Origin: Brevibacillus borstelensis
GTDB taxonomy: Bacteria > Bacillota > Bacilli > Brevibacillales > Brevibacillaceae
Direction of reading: 5' to 3'
Length of the DNA: 64,000 nt
Assembly: GCF_003710865.1 (NCBI RefSeq)
Contig: NZ_RHHO01000014.1
Location: forward strand, 1-64,000
Shown here: one piece after another, positions 36,716-46,632 of the stretch
How the letters are laid out: every line of letters begins with the position of its first letter
Position numbering within the stretch: the stretch's first letter is position 1
Notes under the pieces: generated by a model
Told to the model about the DNA's origin: nothing
The model's database searches: none
Seen by the model: the letters and a program-made list of their open reading frames with translations, nothing else
Made by a program: the position numbers and the translations under genes

Positions 36716-37216
36716 ATGCATCGTTTTTACAGCCAAACACTGAAGCTGCTGGACACAGAGCTGGAACGGATCAAAAAAGCATTGGACCGATTGCCGGAGG
36801 AGCGGGTGTGGAAAAAAGTGCGCGGGAGCACCAACAGCGTCGGCAATCTCTGCTTGCATCTGGCCGGAAACGAATATCAAAACATCGTCAGCGGGATCGG
36901 CCAAAAGCCGTTCATCCGGGAAAGATCGGCAGAATTTCTCGCGGAAGGCGGCGTCAGTCCGGACGAGCTTTTGGCGCAGCTGACAGGCGTGCGCCAGCAG
37001 ACGCGGGCGATACTGGAATCGCTCTCGCCAGAAGATATGGAAAGAGAAGTGACGATTGTCTATCCGCCGGACACGGGAATGGCCTCGTACACCCGTCATT
37101 TGCTGGAAATCCTGTACCATACGACTGCCCATTATTCGTATCATACAGGTCAAATTGTCTACATGACCAAGCTTTTACAGGACGGCGATGAGCATTTATT
37201 GAGCTGGAAGCATTGA
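36716..37216 (+). CDS. DinB-family protein (DUF1572-like)
   Basis: 166-residue predicted four-helix protein of the DinB/YfiT fold with metal-binding His positions in SVGNLCLHLAGNEYQN and in LYHTTAHYSYHTGQIVY. Such proteins include thiol-S-transferases (bacillithiol-type) and some of unknown function. ATG is 7 to 8 bases after GGGAG. No operon partner seen. Confidence 0.88.
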   Translation: MHRFYSQTLKLLDTELERIKKALDRLPEERVWKKVRGSTNSVGNLCLHLAGNEYQNIVSGIGQKPFIRERSAEFLAEGGVSPDELLAQLTGVRQQTRAILESLSPEDMEREVTIVYPPDTGMASYTRHLLEILYHTTAHYSYHTGQIVYMTKLLQDGDEHLLSWKH

Positions 37217-37300
37217 TCTATGTCACTTTTTGTGTTACTTTGTCGAAATATAATGGTAATTTTACGACGATCAAAAGATCACGACATGGAGGGGCGTTAC

Positions 37301-38362
37301 GTGAAGAAATCAGCAATGCTAGTTGCAAGCACTCTATTGACTCTATCCCTGGCTCTCGCTGGCTGTGGAAAGCAGGAAGGGGAAAGCGCAGCCGGAGGAT
37401 CAAACGGGCAGCAGAAGGCGGAAGCGGCTACTGTCCAAATCGGGATGCTCAAGCTGACAAGCTCTGCACCGTTGTTTATCGGGATTGAGAAAGGCTTTTT
37501 CAAAGAAGAAAACATTGATGCGCAGGCAAAGTGGTTTGAAGCTGCTCAGCCGATCGCGGTAGCGACAGCTGCGGGAAGCGTGGATGTCGGAGCGACCGGG
37601 ATTACGGCGAGCCTGTACAATATGGTGTCTGGCGGACAAAAACTGGTAATTGTGGCCGATAAAGGAAGGGAACAGCAGGGCTACTCCTCCTCTGCTTTAT
37701 TAGTACCTGGCGATTCACCACTTAAAAGCATCGAAGAATTAAAGGGCAAGAAAATCGGCATCACACAGACCGGATCGACCTATCATTACATGGCCGGCAG
37801 AATGCTCGAAAAGCACGGCCTCGGGCTTGGCGACGTGGAGCTCGTCCCGCTCAACAGCATCAAAGGATTGATGGAAGCCCTCAAGAGCAAACAAGTGGAT
37901 GCTGTTCTTTTGAACGAGCCGAATATCTCGACCGTTGTAGACGAGGGCTACGGCAAGGTAATCGCCCAGGTAGGCGACGAGATCGAGTACCAGACTTCGG
38001 GCATCTTCTTCTCTCCGAAGCTGGCTGAGAACAAGGATGTGGCCGAACGCTTCCTGAAGGCATACGCAAAAGCGACCCGTTACTACTACGATGCCGTTCT
38101 CACAAAGAAAGACGGACAGATCGTCCCTGGCAAGCATTACGATGAAGTCGTCCAAATCATCGCCAAGTACACCGATCAAGAGCCGGACATGATCAAAAAA
38201 GGATTGCCTTACATTGACCGCGACGGCAAGCTGCTGGAGTCCGACATCAAGACCCAGGTAGAGTGGTATGCCAAGGAAAAGCTGATCGACAAAGCGATCG
38301 ATACGAGCGAAATCGTGAATACGCAGCTATTGGAAGATGCTTTGCAAAAGTTAGGGAAGTGA
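37301..38362 (+). CDS. SsuA/TauA-type ABC substrate-binding lipoprotein
   Basis: 353 residues from GTG 37301, which lies 6 bases after GGAGGGG (the frame runs back to 37220 without support). Signal peptide with lipobox LAGC, then an NMT1/THI5-like fold: [60 protein letters not shown]. Relatives carry nitrate, sulfonates, taurine or thiamine precursors; the substrate here is not fixed. A TATAAT at 37249-37254 may be the -10. Confidence 0.88.
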   Translation: MKKSAMLVASTLLTLSLALAGCGKQEGESAAGGSNGQQKAEAATVQIGMLKLTSSAPLFIGIEKGFFKEENIDAQAKWFEAAQPIAVATAAGSVDVGATGITASLYNMVSGGQKLVIVADKGREQQGYSSSALLVPGDSPLKSIEELKGKKIGITQTGSTYHYMAGRMLEKHGLGLGDVELVPLNSIKGLMEALKSKQVDAVLLNEPNISTVVDEGYGKVIAQVGDEIEYQTSGIFFSPKLAENKDVAERFLKAYAKATRYYYDAVLTKKDGQIVPGKHYDEVVQIIAKYTDQEPDMIKKGLPYIDRDGKLLESDIKTQVEWYAKEKLIDKAIDTSEIVNTQLLEDALQKLGK

Positions 38363-38366
38363 TCGC

Positions 38367-39140
38367 ATGAGAATTGTCATCGAAGATGTCGGCAAGACGT
38401 TTCTTGATTCAAAAAAACGAGAAGTGACCGCGCTTACGAACATCAATTTTTCCATTGAAGAGCAGGAGTTCGTCGTGCTGGTCGGACCGAGCGGCTGCGG
38501 CAAGTCCACGCTGCTCAACATCGTCGGAGGCTTGATGTCGCCCAGCAGCGGGACGGTCTATTTTGAAGGAACCCAGGGGAAAAAGCCCAAACTAGGCATT
38601 GTCTTTCAGGAAATTGCCCTGTTTCCGTGGCGGACGGTCTATGAAAATGTCATCTACGGACTGGAAGAGAGCGGCGCCAGCAAACAGGAGCAGCAGGAAA
38701 AGGGCAAGCACTACATCGACATGGTCGGCTTGCAGGGCTTTGAAGGGGCGTACCCGAAACAGCTCTCAGGCGGGATGAGGCAGCGGGCCGGGATCGCCAG
38801 AGCGCTTGCGGTCGAGCCGGATCTGCTGTTGATGGACGAGCCTTTCTCCGCGCTGGATGCCCAGACGCGCACACTCATGCAGGAGGAGCTGCTGACGATC
38901 TGGGACCGGACCAGACTGAGCACGCTGTATGTAACGCACAACATTCAAGAGGCCGTTTACCTGGCTGACCGGGTGATTGTCCTGTCCAGACATCCGGGCC
39001 AGATCAAGGAGATTATTCGCATTGACCTTCCGAAAATAGGAAGGGACAAAGAAGAGTACCGCAGCCAGTTCGAGCAATACGCCGATCAAATCTGGCAGCT
39101 GATCAAACACGATGCCCAGGAAGCGCTGAAGGAGGGGTGA
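38367..39140 (+). CDS. SsuB/TauB-type ABC ATPase
   Basis: 257 residues. Walker [26 protein letters not shown] (Q-loop with a typical SsuB/TauB string), signature [15 protein letters not shown], Walker [12 protein letters not shown] and VTHNIQEA. Begins 4 bases after the lipoprotein gene. Confidence 0.93.
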   Translation: MRIVIEDVGKTFLDSKKREVTALTNINFSIEEQEFVVLVGPSGCGKSTLLNIVGGLMSPSSGTVYFEGTQGKKPKLGIVFQEIALFPWRTVYENVIYGLEESGASKQEQQEKGKHYIDMVGLQGFEGAYPKQLSGGMRQRAGIARALAVEPDLLLMDEPFSALDAQTRTLMQEELLTIWDRTRLSTLYVTHNIQEAVYLADRVIVLSRHPGQIKEIIRIDLPKIGRDKEEYRSQFEQYADQIWQLIKHDAQEALKEG

Positions 39141-39145
39141 GCAAG

Positions 39146-39937
39146 ATGAACGAGCAAAGACAAGTCATTACCAACCGCGTCGCCTTTCTGGAGCAAAAAA
39201 TTCCGGGGTATGCCGCCGCACTGGGGATTGCCGGACTGGTGGTACTGTGGGAAATCGTCTGCCGGATGAACATCGTACCCCCGCTCTTTTTGCCTGCTCC
39301 CTCCGCTATTTTGACAGCAGCATGGGACATGCTCGTGAACGGCGAGCTGATCGAGAATCTGCTGGCCAGTATGTACCGGATCGGAGCGGGATACGCCATC
39401 GGAGCGATCTGTGGAATCGCGATTGGCCTGATCCTCGGGTTCTCCCGGTGGGCCGATGCCATTTTGACCCCTATCGTTTATTCGATTTATCCGATTCCGA
39501 AAATTGCCCTGCTGCCGCTGATCATCCTCTGGTTCGGGATTGGCGAGATGCCCAAGGTCGCAATCATCGCGCTCGGGGTGTTCTTCCCGGTCGTGATCAA
39601 TACGTATTCGGGCGTGAAAACGGTCGATCCCATTTTGATCAAGGCCGCTGTCACCTTTGGCTCCAACCATCTCAATGTCATCCGAAAAGTGATCCTGCCA
39701 GGGGCGCTCCCGATGATCTTTGCCGGTCTGAAGCTGGCGGCCGGAACCTCGCTGCTCCTGTTGGTGTCTGCGGAAATGATCGCGGCCCAGCAGGGGATTG
39801 GTTCCATGGTGCTGCACTACGGAAACCTGATGATAACGACCAAGCTGATGGTGGGCGTGCTGTTCCTGTCCCTGCTCGGTCTGATTTTCAACCGCACGCT
39901 GCAGTGGCTGGAGCGAAAGCTGATTCCGTGGAAGTAA
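39146..39937 (+). CDS. SsuC/TauC-type ABC permease
   Basis: 263-residue membrane subunit with about six helices and the EAA-like TFGSNHLNVIRKVILPGALP. ATG 39146 follows GGAGGGG; a GTG at 39137 overlapping the ATPase gene is the alternative start. It completes the importer. Confidence 0.92.
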   Translation: MNEQRQVITNRVAFLEQKIPGYAAALGIAGLVVLWEIVCRMNIVPPLFLPAPSAILTAAWDMLVNGELIENLLASMYRIGAGYAIGAICGIAIGLILGFSRWADAILTPIVYSIYPIPKIALLPLIILWFGIGEMPKVAIIALGVFFPVVINTYSGVKTVDPILIKAAVTFGSNHLNVIRKVILPGALPMIFAGLKLAAGTSLLLLVSAEMIAAQQGIGSMVLHYGNLMITTKLMVGVLFLSLLGLIFNRTLQWLERKLIPWK

Positions 39938-40042
39938 TGTGAGGGATGCGGCTTTGGCGAAGGGGCCGGACTCAAAGCAAAAGCGTAAGTCAGGCTGTCA
40001 GGAAAGTGAGTCCCCGCCTCCATGCTGCTTGAGAGGAAAACA

Positions 40043-40084
40043 AAAGCTGACGTTTGCAAGCTAGTTTGCATACGTCAGCTTTTT
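40043..40084. terminator. Bidirectional intrinsic terminator
   Basis: AAAGCTGACGT/ACGTCAGCTTT stem (40043-40053 with 40072-40082), T run on + and A run at the 5' side, between the convergent permease gene and the esterase gene. The rest of 39938-40206 shows no gene. Confidence 0.85.
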
Positions 40085-40206
40085 CCTTTTCCGCTGCAAA
40101 TGGGTATAGCAGAAGCTGGACTGGCTGTAGCGGTGTTGTCCAGGTAAGTTGGCTTCGGCGTTATGCTTATAAAGAAAAGTGGCTCCCTTTTATGAAGCGG
40201 CCCCAT

Positions 40207-41067
40207 TTATAAAGGGCGGGATACAAACCGCACGGCGCGGCTGATCAAGCCCGGCAGCACCGAAACATGGCCTTCTCCCTCATACTCCTTGTACTCGGTG
40301 CGAATCCCGCAGTCTGCCAAGGCGGAAAGACGCTCTGCAAGCTCCTTTGCATTCTCGTTCATGCGGCTCTGGTGGCCCTTCTCCAGCTCTCCTACCGCGA
40401 TCATGATGCCGATGTCGCCGACTGCCTGCTGCTTTGCAAGGGAAGAGAACTGCTTCTCGGCTTCCAGCAGAAAGGCCTTGTTCCAATGGATGGACGGACT
40501 GCCGGCGATATAAGTCTGGAAGGCCTGCGGACGGGTGAACAGGACTTGCAGGACAAAAAGACCGCCAAGAGAGTGCCCGAAGATGGCCTGTCTGCTTTTA
40601 TCGACAGGGCAGCGGCTTTCAATCCTCGGCTTGAGCTCCTCCTCGATGAATGTCAAAAAGGCTTCGGCGCCGCCATGCTCCGGCCATGCGGTCCCATCGG
40701 GCCGAGGAGGCAGCTCGGCAAGGGGGCTTGGCATCGTAAAATCATAAAAGCGGGCGGGCGGAAACGGCGCTTCTTCAGGATAGCCGATCCCGACAATAAC
40801 CGCCGGAAAAACGCCCGTCTTCTCGGAGCGGCGGGACTGAATGCGTACGGCCTCCGCCATCGTGGCGAACAAGGCGTTGGCGTCGAGCAAATAGATCACC
40901 GGATACCCCGAGGGTGGCGGAGCCTCGCTTGGCCTGTAAATGAGAATGCGATACTCCCGGCTGCTGACGCTGGAGCGCATGGCGTACTGTTCGGTTTGGG
41001 GAAGAAAGACCCCGCCTCCGCCTTCCCACACGTTCACTTCTTCAAGCTCCTTTTGCTGGCTCTCCAC
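40207..41067 (-). CDS. besA: Siderophore-type esterase (BesA/IroE-like alpha/beta hydrolase)
   Basis: 286 residues. Predicted to cut the trilactone backbone of imported ferric catecholate siderophore and release iron in the cytoplasm. Seen: VIYLLDANALFATM, VIVGIGYP, nucleophile motif IFGHSLGGLFVLQ, AGSPSIHWN, and the catalytic His in EGEGHVSVLPG. It is the last gene after feuA-feuB-feuC, as besA is in Bacillus subtilis. The frame is nominally open to 41502 through the permease gene; GTG 41067 (GAGAGGAAG upstream) or GTG 41037 (AAAGGAG nine bases upstream) is the real start, not resolved. Confidence 0.85.
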   Translation of the reverse strand: MESQQKELEEVNVWEGGGGVFLPQTEQYAMRSSVSSREYRILIYRPSEAPPPSGYPVIYLLDANALFATMAEAVRIQSRRSEKTGVFPAVIVGIGYPEEAPFPPARFYDFTMPSPLAELPPRPDGTAWPEHGGAEAFLTFIEEELKPRIESRCPVDKSRQAIFGHSLGGLFVLQVLFTRPQAFQTYIAGSPSIHWNKAFLLEAEKQFSSLAKQQAVGDIGIMIAVGELEKGHQSRMNENAKELAERLSALADCGIRTEYKEYEGEGHVSVLPGLISRAVRFVSRPL

Positions 41068-41102
41068 TGTATCTACTTCCTCTCGCAGTATTTTTTTCGG
41101 AC

Positions 41103-42128
41103 TCAACGGCTTTTTTTTCTGGAAAGCAAAAAGATGAAATAGGGAACACCGATGATCGCAATGACGATTCCGACCGGCAATTCGGCCGGGGCAAAGAGGA
41201 GCTTGCCAATCGTGTCGGAGACCAGCACCAGCGCCGCTCCGACCAGTCCGCAAACAGGAATCATGTACCGGTGGAAATGGCCGACCAGTCGCTTCGCGAT
41301 GTGGGGAGCCATCAGTCCGATAAAACCGATGCCACCCGACACCGAAACACAGGCGCTCACGATGCCGATGCTGCACAGGATGAGCATTGCCTTTTCTTTT
41401 TCCGACGAAACACCGATGCCGATGACGATGTCTTCGTCCAATTTGAACACATCGAGGATGGCCGACTTGCTGACAATGACGGGAATCAGACAGACAAGCC
41501 ACGGGAGGATGGAGGCGATATATTTCCAGTTGGCGTTGTAAATGCTGCCCGAGTTCCAGACGACGGCCATCTCAAAATCGCTCGCGTTCATCTTCAAGGT
41601 CAGAAAAAGGGTGAGCGCACCGAGCCCGGAACCGATCGCAATCCCGGTCAAAAGCAGGCGCTGCGGCTCCAGCCGCCCGTCTTTCCAGGCAAAAAGGTAG
41701 ATCAGGAGGGCCGCCAGAAGACCGCCAGCCAATCCGAACAGCGGCATGGTCAAAATCGCCGTCCACCCGGTTCCCTTTACCTGTCCCTGATAAAAAAACA
41801 GAAAGATCACCATGGCCGCGCTTGCCCCCGCATTGATTCCCAAAATGCCGGGATCTGCCAGGCCGTTTCGCGTAATTCCCTGAATGACCGCTCCGGCAAT
41901 GCCAAGCCCGATTCCGACCAGCACGGCGATGACGATGCGCGGCAGACGAAACTCAAGGATGACCAAATCATGTTCCGGCTGCGGGTCGATACGCAAAAGC
42001 GTCCGAACAATATCCAGCACAGTCATATCGAAAGAGCCGTTCGTCAAGCTGATATAAGCAGCGGCCAGAATCACGCCGATCCCGGCGGCCAATACGGCAG
42101 CGTAACGGCCTTTGGAAGCATTATGCAC
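41103..42128 (-). CDS. feuC: Ferric siderophore ABC permease (FecCD family), second subunit
   Basis: 341 residues, nine or ten helices, FecCD signature (GNGLADPGILGINAGASAAMV, and GGIGFIGLMAPHIAKRLVGHFHRYMIPVCGLVGA). GTG start; it overlaps feuB by 8 bases. Confidence 0.9.
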   Translation of the reverse strand: MHNASKGRYAAVLAAGIGVILAAAYISLTNGSFDMTVLDIVRTLLRIDPQPEHDLVILEFRLPRIVIAVLVGIGLGIAGAVIQGITRNGLADPGILGINAGASAAMVIFLFFYQGQVKGTGWTAILTMPLFGLAGGLLAALLIYLFAWKDGRLEPQRLLLTGIAIGSGLGALTLFLTLKMNASDFEMAVVWNSGSIYNANWKYIASILPWLVCLIPVIVSKSAILDVFKLDEDIVIGIGVSSEKEKAMLILCSIGIVSACVSVSGGIGFIGLMAPHIAKRLVGHFHRYMIPVCGLVGAALVLVSDTIGKLLFAPAELPVGIVIAIIGVPYFIFLLSRKKSR

Positions 42129-43128
42129 GCTTTTCGCCCCCTCTTGTCCGGATCAGATAGAGAAAGAAAGGGACGCCAAGCAAGGAAGTGACCACGCCAA
42201 TCGGCATCTCGTACGGATAGTTGACAAACCGGCTGAGCACATCGCATAGCGCCAGAAAGATGCCGCCAAGCACTCCGGAGCACGGGATGATCCATCTGTA
42301 GTCGGCGCCGGCCAAAAAGCGGGCGATATGGGGAACGATGAGTCCCACAAAGCCGATTTTTCCTGCCAGCGCTACGGATATGCCGGTCAGGATGACCACG
42401 CTTCCGGTAGCCATAAACTTGATAGCGGTCGTTTTTTGCCCGAGGTTGACGGCGATCTCCTCTCCGAGAGACAGGACCGAGATGGACTTGGAGAGCCAGA
42501 TCGCTGCCAGTATGCCGACCACCGCAAACGGGACTGCCAGCTTGACCAGCGTCGGGTCCAACTGGTGAAGCCGGGCGTTGTACCAGAAGCTGATGCTTTG
42601 CGACACCTGAAAGTAGGTCGCCACAGCGGTAGCCACGCTGCTCAAAAACGTGCCGATAATCGTCCCCAGAATCGCCATGCGCACCGGGGAGAGCCCCCCC
42701 GGCAGCAGGGTGGACAGTGTGTAAACAAGAAAGATGCTGAGGGCCGATCCTATAAAGGAAAAGAGAATCATCTCCATCGAGGACGAGTTGGGCATAAACA
42801 CCATGCAGATCGTGATGGCAAAAGCCGAACCGTCGGTCACCCCCATAATGGAAGGCGACGCCAGATAATTTCGTGTAATCCCCTGCATGATCGCCCCTGA
42901 AATAGCCAGGAAGGCCCCGATCAACAGGGCCCCGATCGCTCTCGGAAATCTGGAGTGCATGATAATCTGGTGATTGACATTGCCCGGATCAAAATGGAAC
43001 AGCGCATCGCGAATCGTATCCACATCAATCTCCTTGGCCCCATAAAGGACTGACAGCAGGATCGCAAGGACGATGAGAACCGGCGAGCTCCCCAGGATCA
43101 GGGCAGATGCAAGCTTGTTTGAACGCAT
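42121..43128 (-). CDS. feuB: Ferric siderophore ABC permease (FecCD family), first subunit
   Basis: 335 residues with the same fold (NYLASPSIMGVTDGSAFA, AGKIGFVGLIVPHIARFLAGADYRWIIPCSGVLGG). The frame opens at GTG 43161; ATG 43128 just after the feuA stop is preferred, although a clear ribosome site is missing, so coupling to feuA translation is likely. Confidence 0.88.
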   Translation of the reverse strand: MRSNKLASALILGSSPVLIVLAILLSVLYGAKEIDVDTIRDALFHFDPGNVNHQIIMHSRFPRAIGALLIGAFLAISGAIMQGITRNYLASPSIMGVTDGSAFAITICMVFMPNSSSMEMILFSFIGSALSIFLVYTLSTLLPGGLSPVRMAILGTIIGTFLSSVATAVATYFQVSQSISFWYNARLHQLDPTLVKLAVPFAVVGILAAIWLSKSISVLSLGEEIAVNLGQKTTAIKFMATGSVVILTGISVALAGKIGFVGLIVPHIARFLAGADYRWIIPCSGVLGGIFLALCDVLSRFVNYPYEMPIGVVTSLLGVPFFLYLIRTRGGEKRA

Positions 43129-43138
43129 CGTATTCTGC

Positions 43139-44158
43139 TCACTTTGTCTGCTGGATGCCACTGTCTTTTACCGCCTTGAGGAAGGCCACTTTGCTGTAGG
43201 CTGTGCCGCCCTGGGCAACCGGGTCTACGATATTCACGAAGAGATTGCCGTTTTTAACGGCGTTGATGCTCTTCCAGATCGGGTTGTTTTGCAACTCCTC
43301 GAAAACCCGGGGGGTGTCTTTGTTTTCGCTCTCGGCAAATTGGACGAACAGATAATCCGGATTCATCTCGGACAGCTTTTCAAGGGAAATGAGATGCTGC
43401 GCCTTCGCCTGCTTGACCTCCGCAGGAGCTTCCGCACCGAGGTCGGCGTAAAGGGACGGGTTGAAGAATACGGATTCCGGATAAATAAACGTGCTGCCTG
43501 CCCGGACGCGAATGGCCAAAACCTTTTTGTCTTTAAAGATCGGCCCGATTTTTTCCTTGAGCTCCTGCACTTGTTCCTTGTAGGTTTGCAGCACCTGCTT
43601 GGCCTTGTCTTGCTTTCCGGCAAGCTCTGCCAAGAGGTTCAGATTGGCTTCCCAGTCTGTCGATATATGGGAGACCGGAATGGTAGTAGCGACTTTGTTC
43701 AATTTCTCGATGGTTTCTGCCGGGAATTTGGTGCTGGCCAGAATCACATCCGGCTTCAGCTTCAAGATCGCCTCGATATCCGGCTGTGTTTTCTCCCCGA
43801 TCCCTACGGTTCCTTCGGTAATCTCGGCGAACATCGGAGCGAACTTGCCTCCGGTCGTCATCGCCCCAACCGGCTTCACGCCAAGCACGAGAGCATCCTC
43901 CATTGACTCGACCGATCCGGTGATCACAATCCGGTCGGCGACAGCCGGAACCGTGTAGTCTTTCCCGAGATATTGGATTGTCCTTGATTCGGCGGTAGCG
44001 TTTGCCGGATTGGCAGCAGGCTTGCCGCCAGCTTCCTGGGCCACGGCAGGGCTTGTCGATGAACCGTTTGCCGTTGTCGCCGCCTTGTCGGCTCCGCATG
44101 CCGCAAGCGCCGCTGCCATCAGGGAAACGAACAGTACCGCACAATATTTTTTGAGCAT
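43139..44158 (-). CDS. feuA: Ferric siderophore-binding lipoprotein (FeuA-like)
   Basis: 339 residues. Signal peptide with lipobox LAAC, Ala/Gly tether, then a class III binding fold with two lobes joined by a helix: YLGKDYTVPAVADRIVITG, EAILKLKPDVILASTKFPAE, DYLFVQFAE. The family binds ferric catecholates or hydroxamates. ATG 44158 follows AGGAG; the nominal 44275 start overlaps the Fur box. In Bacillus subtilis the same gene order carries ferric bacillibactin. Confidence 0.9.
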   Translation of the reverse strand: MLKKYCAVLFVSLMAAALAACGADKAATTANGSSTSPAVAQEAGGKPAANPANATAESRTIQYLGKDYTVPAVADRIVITGSVESMEDALVLGVKPVGAMTTGGKFAPMFAEITEGTVGIGEKTQPDIEAILKLKPDVILASTKFPAETIEKLNKVATTIPVSHISTDWEANLNLLAELAGKQDKAKQVLQTYKEQVQELKEKIGPIFKDKKVLAIRVRAGSTFIYPESVFFNPSLYADLGAEAPAEVKQAKAQHLISLEKLSEMNPDYLFVQFAESENKDTPRVFEELQNNPIWKSINAVKNGNLFVNIVDPVAQGGTAYSKVAFLKAVKDSGIQQTK

Positions 44159-44189
44159 CGTTGCTTTTCTCCTCTCCAGGAAATGCGTT

Positions 44190-44204
44190 TGATAATCATT
44201 CTCA
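44190..44204 (-). promoter_or_regulatory. Fur box before feuA
   Basis: TGATAAT-C-ATTCTCA matches the 7-1-7 Fur box (TGATAATnATTATCA) at all but one position, in the 85-bp gap between btr and feuA. Confidence 0.8.
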
Positions 44205-44243
44205 ACAATGAGTATAAACCAGCTCCCGCGAACGGAACATGGA

Positions 44244-45869
44244 CTATATCCGGAAATCATTTGGACGATCTCCATGCAGCCGCATCAAAAGGTCGTCCAC
44301 CATTCGGTCGCAGGCATAGGCGGAGTATTCTCGCCACGGGTCGGAGGAGATGAGATGCACCCGGTTCTTGCGGACGGCCTTCAAATCCCGCCAAACTGCG
44401 GACGATTGCAAATGGTGCCATTCCCCAAGCGATTCCGGCTCCTGGCAAACGTTGACCAAAATATGATCGGGGTCCAGATCGGCCAATTGCTCCACGGAAA
44501 TGGCTTGCCGGTGTTCGTCAGGACGCGGGCCGGGAATGACGTTCAGCATCAAATCGCGGCGGAGGACATCCATCATCCCGCGAGCCGGAGATACGTAGAA
44601 GCTTTTTTTGTAGATACTCATGGCGAGCACTTTGTCATCCTTCAGTTCCCGATGTAGCCGCTCCCTGGCGGACTTTGTCTTTTGGTCGTAGCTGCGCAGC
44701 CAGCAGTCGGCTTCATGCTCCGCCCCCAACAACTGGGCCGTCAGCTTCAGTTGATCCCGCCAGTGCATCTCCGCTCCGGGTATGTAGAGGATCTGCGCGA
44801 TTTGCTCCAGCTCTTCCCGCTCCCTGGTGTGCAGGCTGTCCTTGTCGCAAACGATGATATCCGGCTTGGCATGGGCGAGCATTTCCACATTGGATTCCCA
44901 GTCCCGGTTGAACCGATAGGCGCTCAGGTGCAGCGGAATATCCGCCCGATACCGCCGATGGTAGTAATGCGTCCATTTCGGGTGGAGGGGTGCGGCGTAG
45001 GGCGTGATCTGCAGCGCGAGCAAATGTCCGAGAATGGACGGAGTATAGGCAACGATTTTCCGGCGGCGGTTTTTTATGTAAATGCTGGGGGAAACTCCTA
45101 CCACTTTCTTGAACTTTCGGCTAAAGTAGAACTCGTCGCTATAGCCTACCTGGTGGGCAAGATCGCGAAGGCGAATATCGGATTGCAGCATGAGCCGTTT
45201 GGCGTTGTTGATCCTCACCTCTGTCAGGTAGTCGATGCAGCTTTTTCCGTACGTCTTTTTAAACAGGTCGACAAAGTACTTCGGACTGATGTCGGCCATG
45301 CGGGCCAACTGTTCAATCGTCAGATTCTGCTGGTAGTGAGCTTCGATATACGTCTTGATGCTGTCCAGCGTTGTTCGCGGGTCCCGCTCGGGGAGAAGCC
45401 GGATCTTTTTCAGCAGCACATACATCAGCTCCAAAAACGCCGATTGCCCGCGAAAATGTTCCAACGGTTGGTCGCTGCGAAAACAAGCGGTAACCAGATC
45501 GCACAGCAGCAAAGCCTTGGGCTCGGGGTAAACCGGCACCTCGCCCGCCAAGGGGAAGACACTAGCGGTCTTTGTGTCTTCCAAAACCGCGAATCTGACC
45601 GCATATAGCTCGACTTCCTTTTCAGACTCGGCAAACACCCCGATGGTTTGACCGGGATAAGCGAAATGAATCGCATCCGGACGCAATCGGTAATCGTGAA
45701 AATCGATCATCAAACGCCCCTCTCCGGCTTTGGAGACGAAGAGAATATGGGACTCGATGAGCTGTTGTTCCATCTTGCCGACGCGAATCAGTTCGGCGCT
45801 CTGCAGCTTCAGCCACAGGTCGTTTAAAATGTTTTGGACAGATTGTGTATGGTCAGGGGTATATTCCAA
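44244..45869 (-). CDS. btr: AraC-type regulator with siderophore-binding domain (Btr-like)
   Basis: 541 residues. N-terminal AraC-type sensing region, a two-helix AraC DNA-binding domain in the middle (about residues 165-265: LTIEQLARMADISPKYFVDLFKKTYGKS, then LRDLAHQVGYSDEFYFSRKFKKVVG), and a C-terminal class III periplasmic-binding-like domain related to FeuA. This layout is that of Btr, which binds ferric bacillibactin in the cytosol and activates feuABC. TTG 45869 follows GGAGG eight bases upstream; TTG 45884 lies at the ribosome site itself. Confidence 0.88.
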   Translation of the reverse strand: MEYTPDHTQSVQNILNDLWLKLQSAELIRVGKMEQQLIESHILFVSKAGEGRLMIDFHDYRLRPDAIHFAYPGQTIGVFAESEKEVELYAVRFAVLEDTKTASVFPLAGEVPVYPEPKALLLCDLVTACFRSDQPLEHFRGQSAFLELMYVLLKKIRLLPERDPRTTLDSIKTYIEAHYQQNLTIEQLARMADISPKYFVDLFKKTYGKSCIDYLTEVRINNAKRLMLQSDIRLRDLAHQVGYSDEFYFSRKFKKVVGVSPSIYIKNRRRKIVAYTPSILGHLLALQITPYAAPLHPKWTHYYHRRYRADIPLHLSAYRFNRDWESNVEMLAHAKPDIIVCDKDSLHTREREELEQIAQILYIPGAEMHWRDQLKLTAQLLGAEHEADCWLRSYDQKTKSARERLHRELKDDKVLAMSIYKKSFYVSPARGMMDVLRRDLMLNVIPGPRPDEHRQAISVEQLADLDPDHILVNVCQEPESLGEWHHLQSSAVWRDLKAVRKNRVHLISSDPWREYSAYACDRMVDDLLMRLHGDRPNDFRI

Positions 45870-45894
45870 GCTGGAAACCTCCAAATTTCAATAA

Positions 45895-45909
45895 TGATAA
45901 TCATTATCA
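45895..45909. promoter_or_regulatory. Perfect Fur box before btr
   Basis: TGATAAT-C-ATTATCA is an exact 7-1-7 Fur box, 26 bases upstream of the btr start, so iron should repress btr and through it the uptake genes. It also lies upstream of the rightward ECF sigma gene. Confidence 0.9.
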
Positions 45910-46047
45910 CTACCTTACGTTAGCATAGACGCACTTTTATGGTCAATTGCCAGTAGACAGTTTTCCCAAACGAAAAAAATTTTTCGGATACGGTCACAAA
46001 GTGCGATCGTTGATTGTTATAGAAGGGCAAAAGGGGGTGAAAAGCTC

Positions 46048-46632
46048 TTGGATAAAGAGCAAATCGAGCGGCTTGTCGTGGAGATCAAGGCCTCCGGTTC
46101 GCTTGAAGGGTTCGGAATGGTCATTGAGCAATTGCAGCAGCCTATTTTCACCTACTGCTACCACATGCTCGGGCATCGGCAGGAGGCGGAGGACGCGGTT
46201 CAGGAGGTTTTCATTAAAGCCTATGAAAACCTGGAAAAGTACACGGAAGTGGTTTCCTTTTCCGCATGGGTTTACAAGATTGCCTATCATCACTGTCTTA
46301 ACTTGATCAAGCGAAAGCGGATTTACCGCCTGGTTCCCTTTTTGAACAATCGGGTGCCGGCGGATGACCGAGAGGAAGGAGCAGCCCGGGTGGAACAGGG
46401 CCAGTTGAGCGCTCCCCTCCATCGGGCGTTATCGACTCTATCCCCGGAGGAACGAAATTTGATCCTTTTACGGGTAATCGAAGAAAAAGGCTATGAGGAG
46501 TTATCTGTTCTTTTCCAAGAAAAGCCGGCAACCTTGAGAAAACGATACGAGCGGGCAATGAAAAAGTGCAAAAACCAACTAATTTCGCAGAAAGGTGGGG
46601 AAATGAGTGAAGCGTTCAGACTCATTCGATGA
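46048..46632 (+). CDS. ECF-type RNA polymerase sigma factor
   Basis: 194 residues. Sigma region 2 (FTYCYHMLGHRQEAEDAVQEVFIKAYENL, then FSAWVYKIAYHHCLNLIKRKR) and region 4 (LSTLSPEERNLILLRVIEEKGYEELSVLFQEKPATLRKRYERAMKKCK). TTG start, GGGGGTG eight bases upstream. It overlaps the next gene by 26 bases. A CGAAAAA-AA-TTTTTCG palindrome (45971-45986) lies upstream. Target genes unknown. Confidence 0.92.
   Translation: MDKEQIERLVVEIKASGSLEGFGMVIEQLQQPIFTYCYHMLGHRQEAEDAVQEVFIKAYENLEKYTEVVSFSAWVYKIAYHHCLNLIKRKRIYRLVPFLNNRVPADDREEGAARVEQGQLSAPLHRALSTLSPEERNLILLRVIEEKGYEELSVLFQEKPATLRKRYERAMKKCKNQLISQKGGEMSEAFRLIR

Noticed and set aside
40207..41502. A 431-residue esterase with a long Arg/His-rich N-terminus
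   Set aside because: The first part reads through the coding region of the permease gene in another frame; the hydrolase begins near 41067 or 41037.
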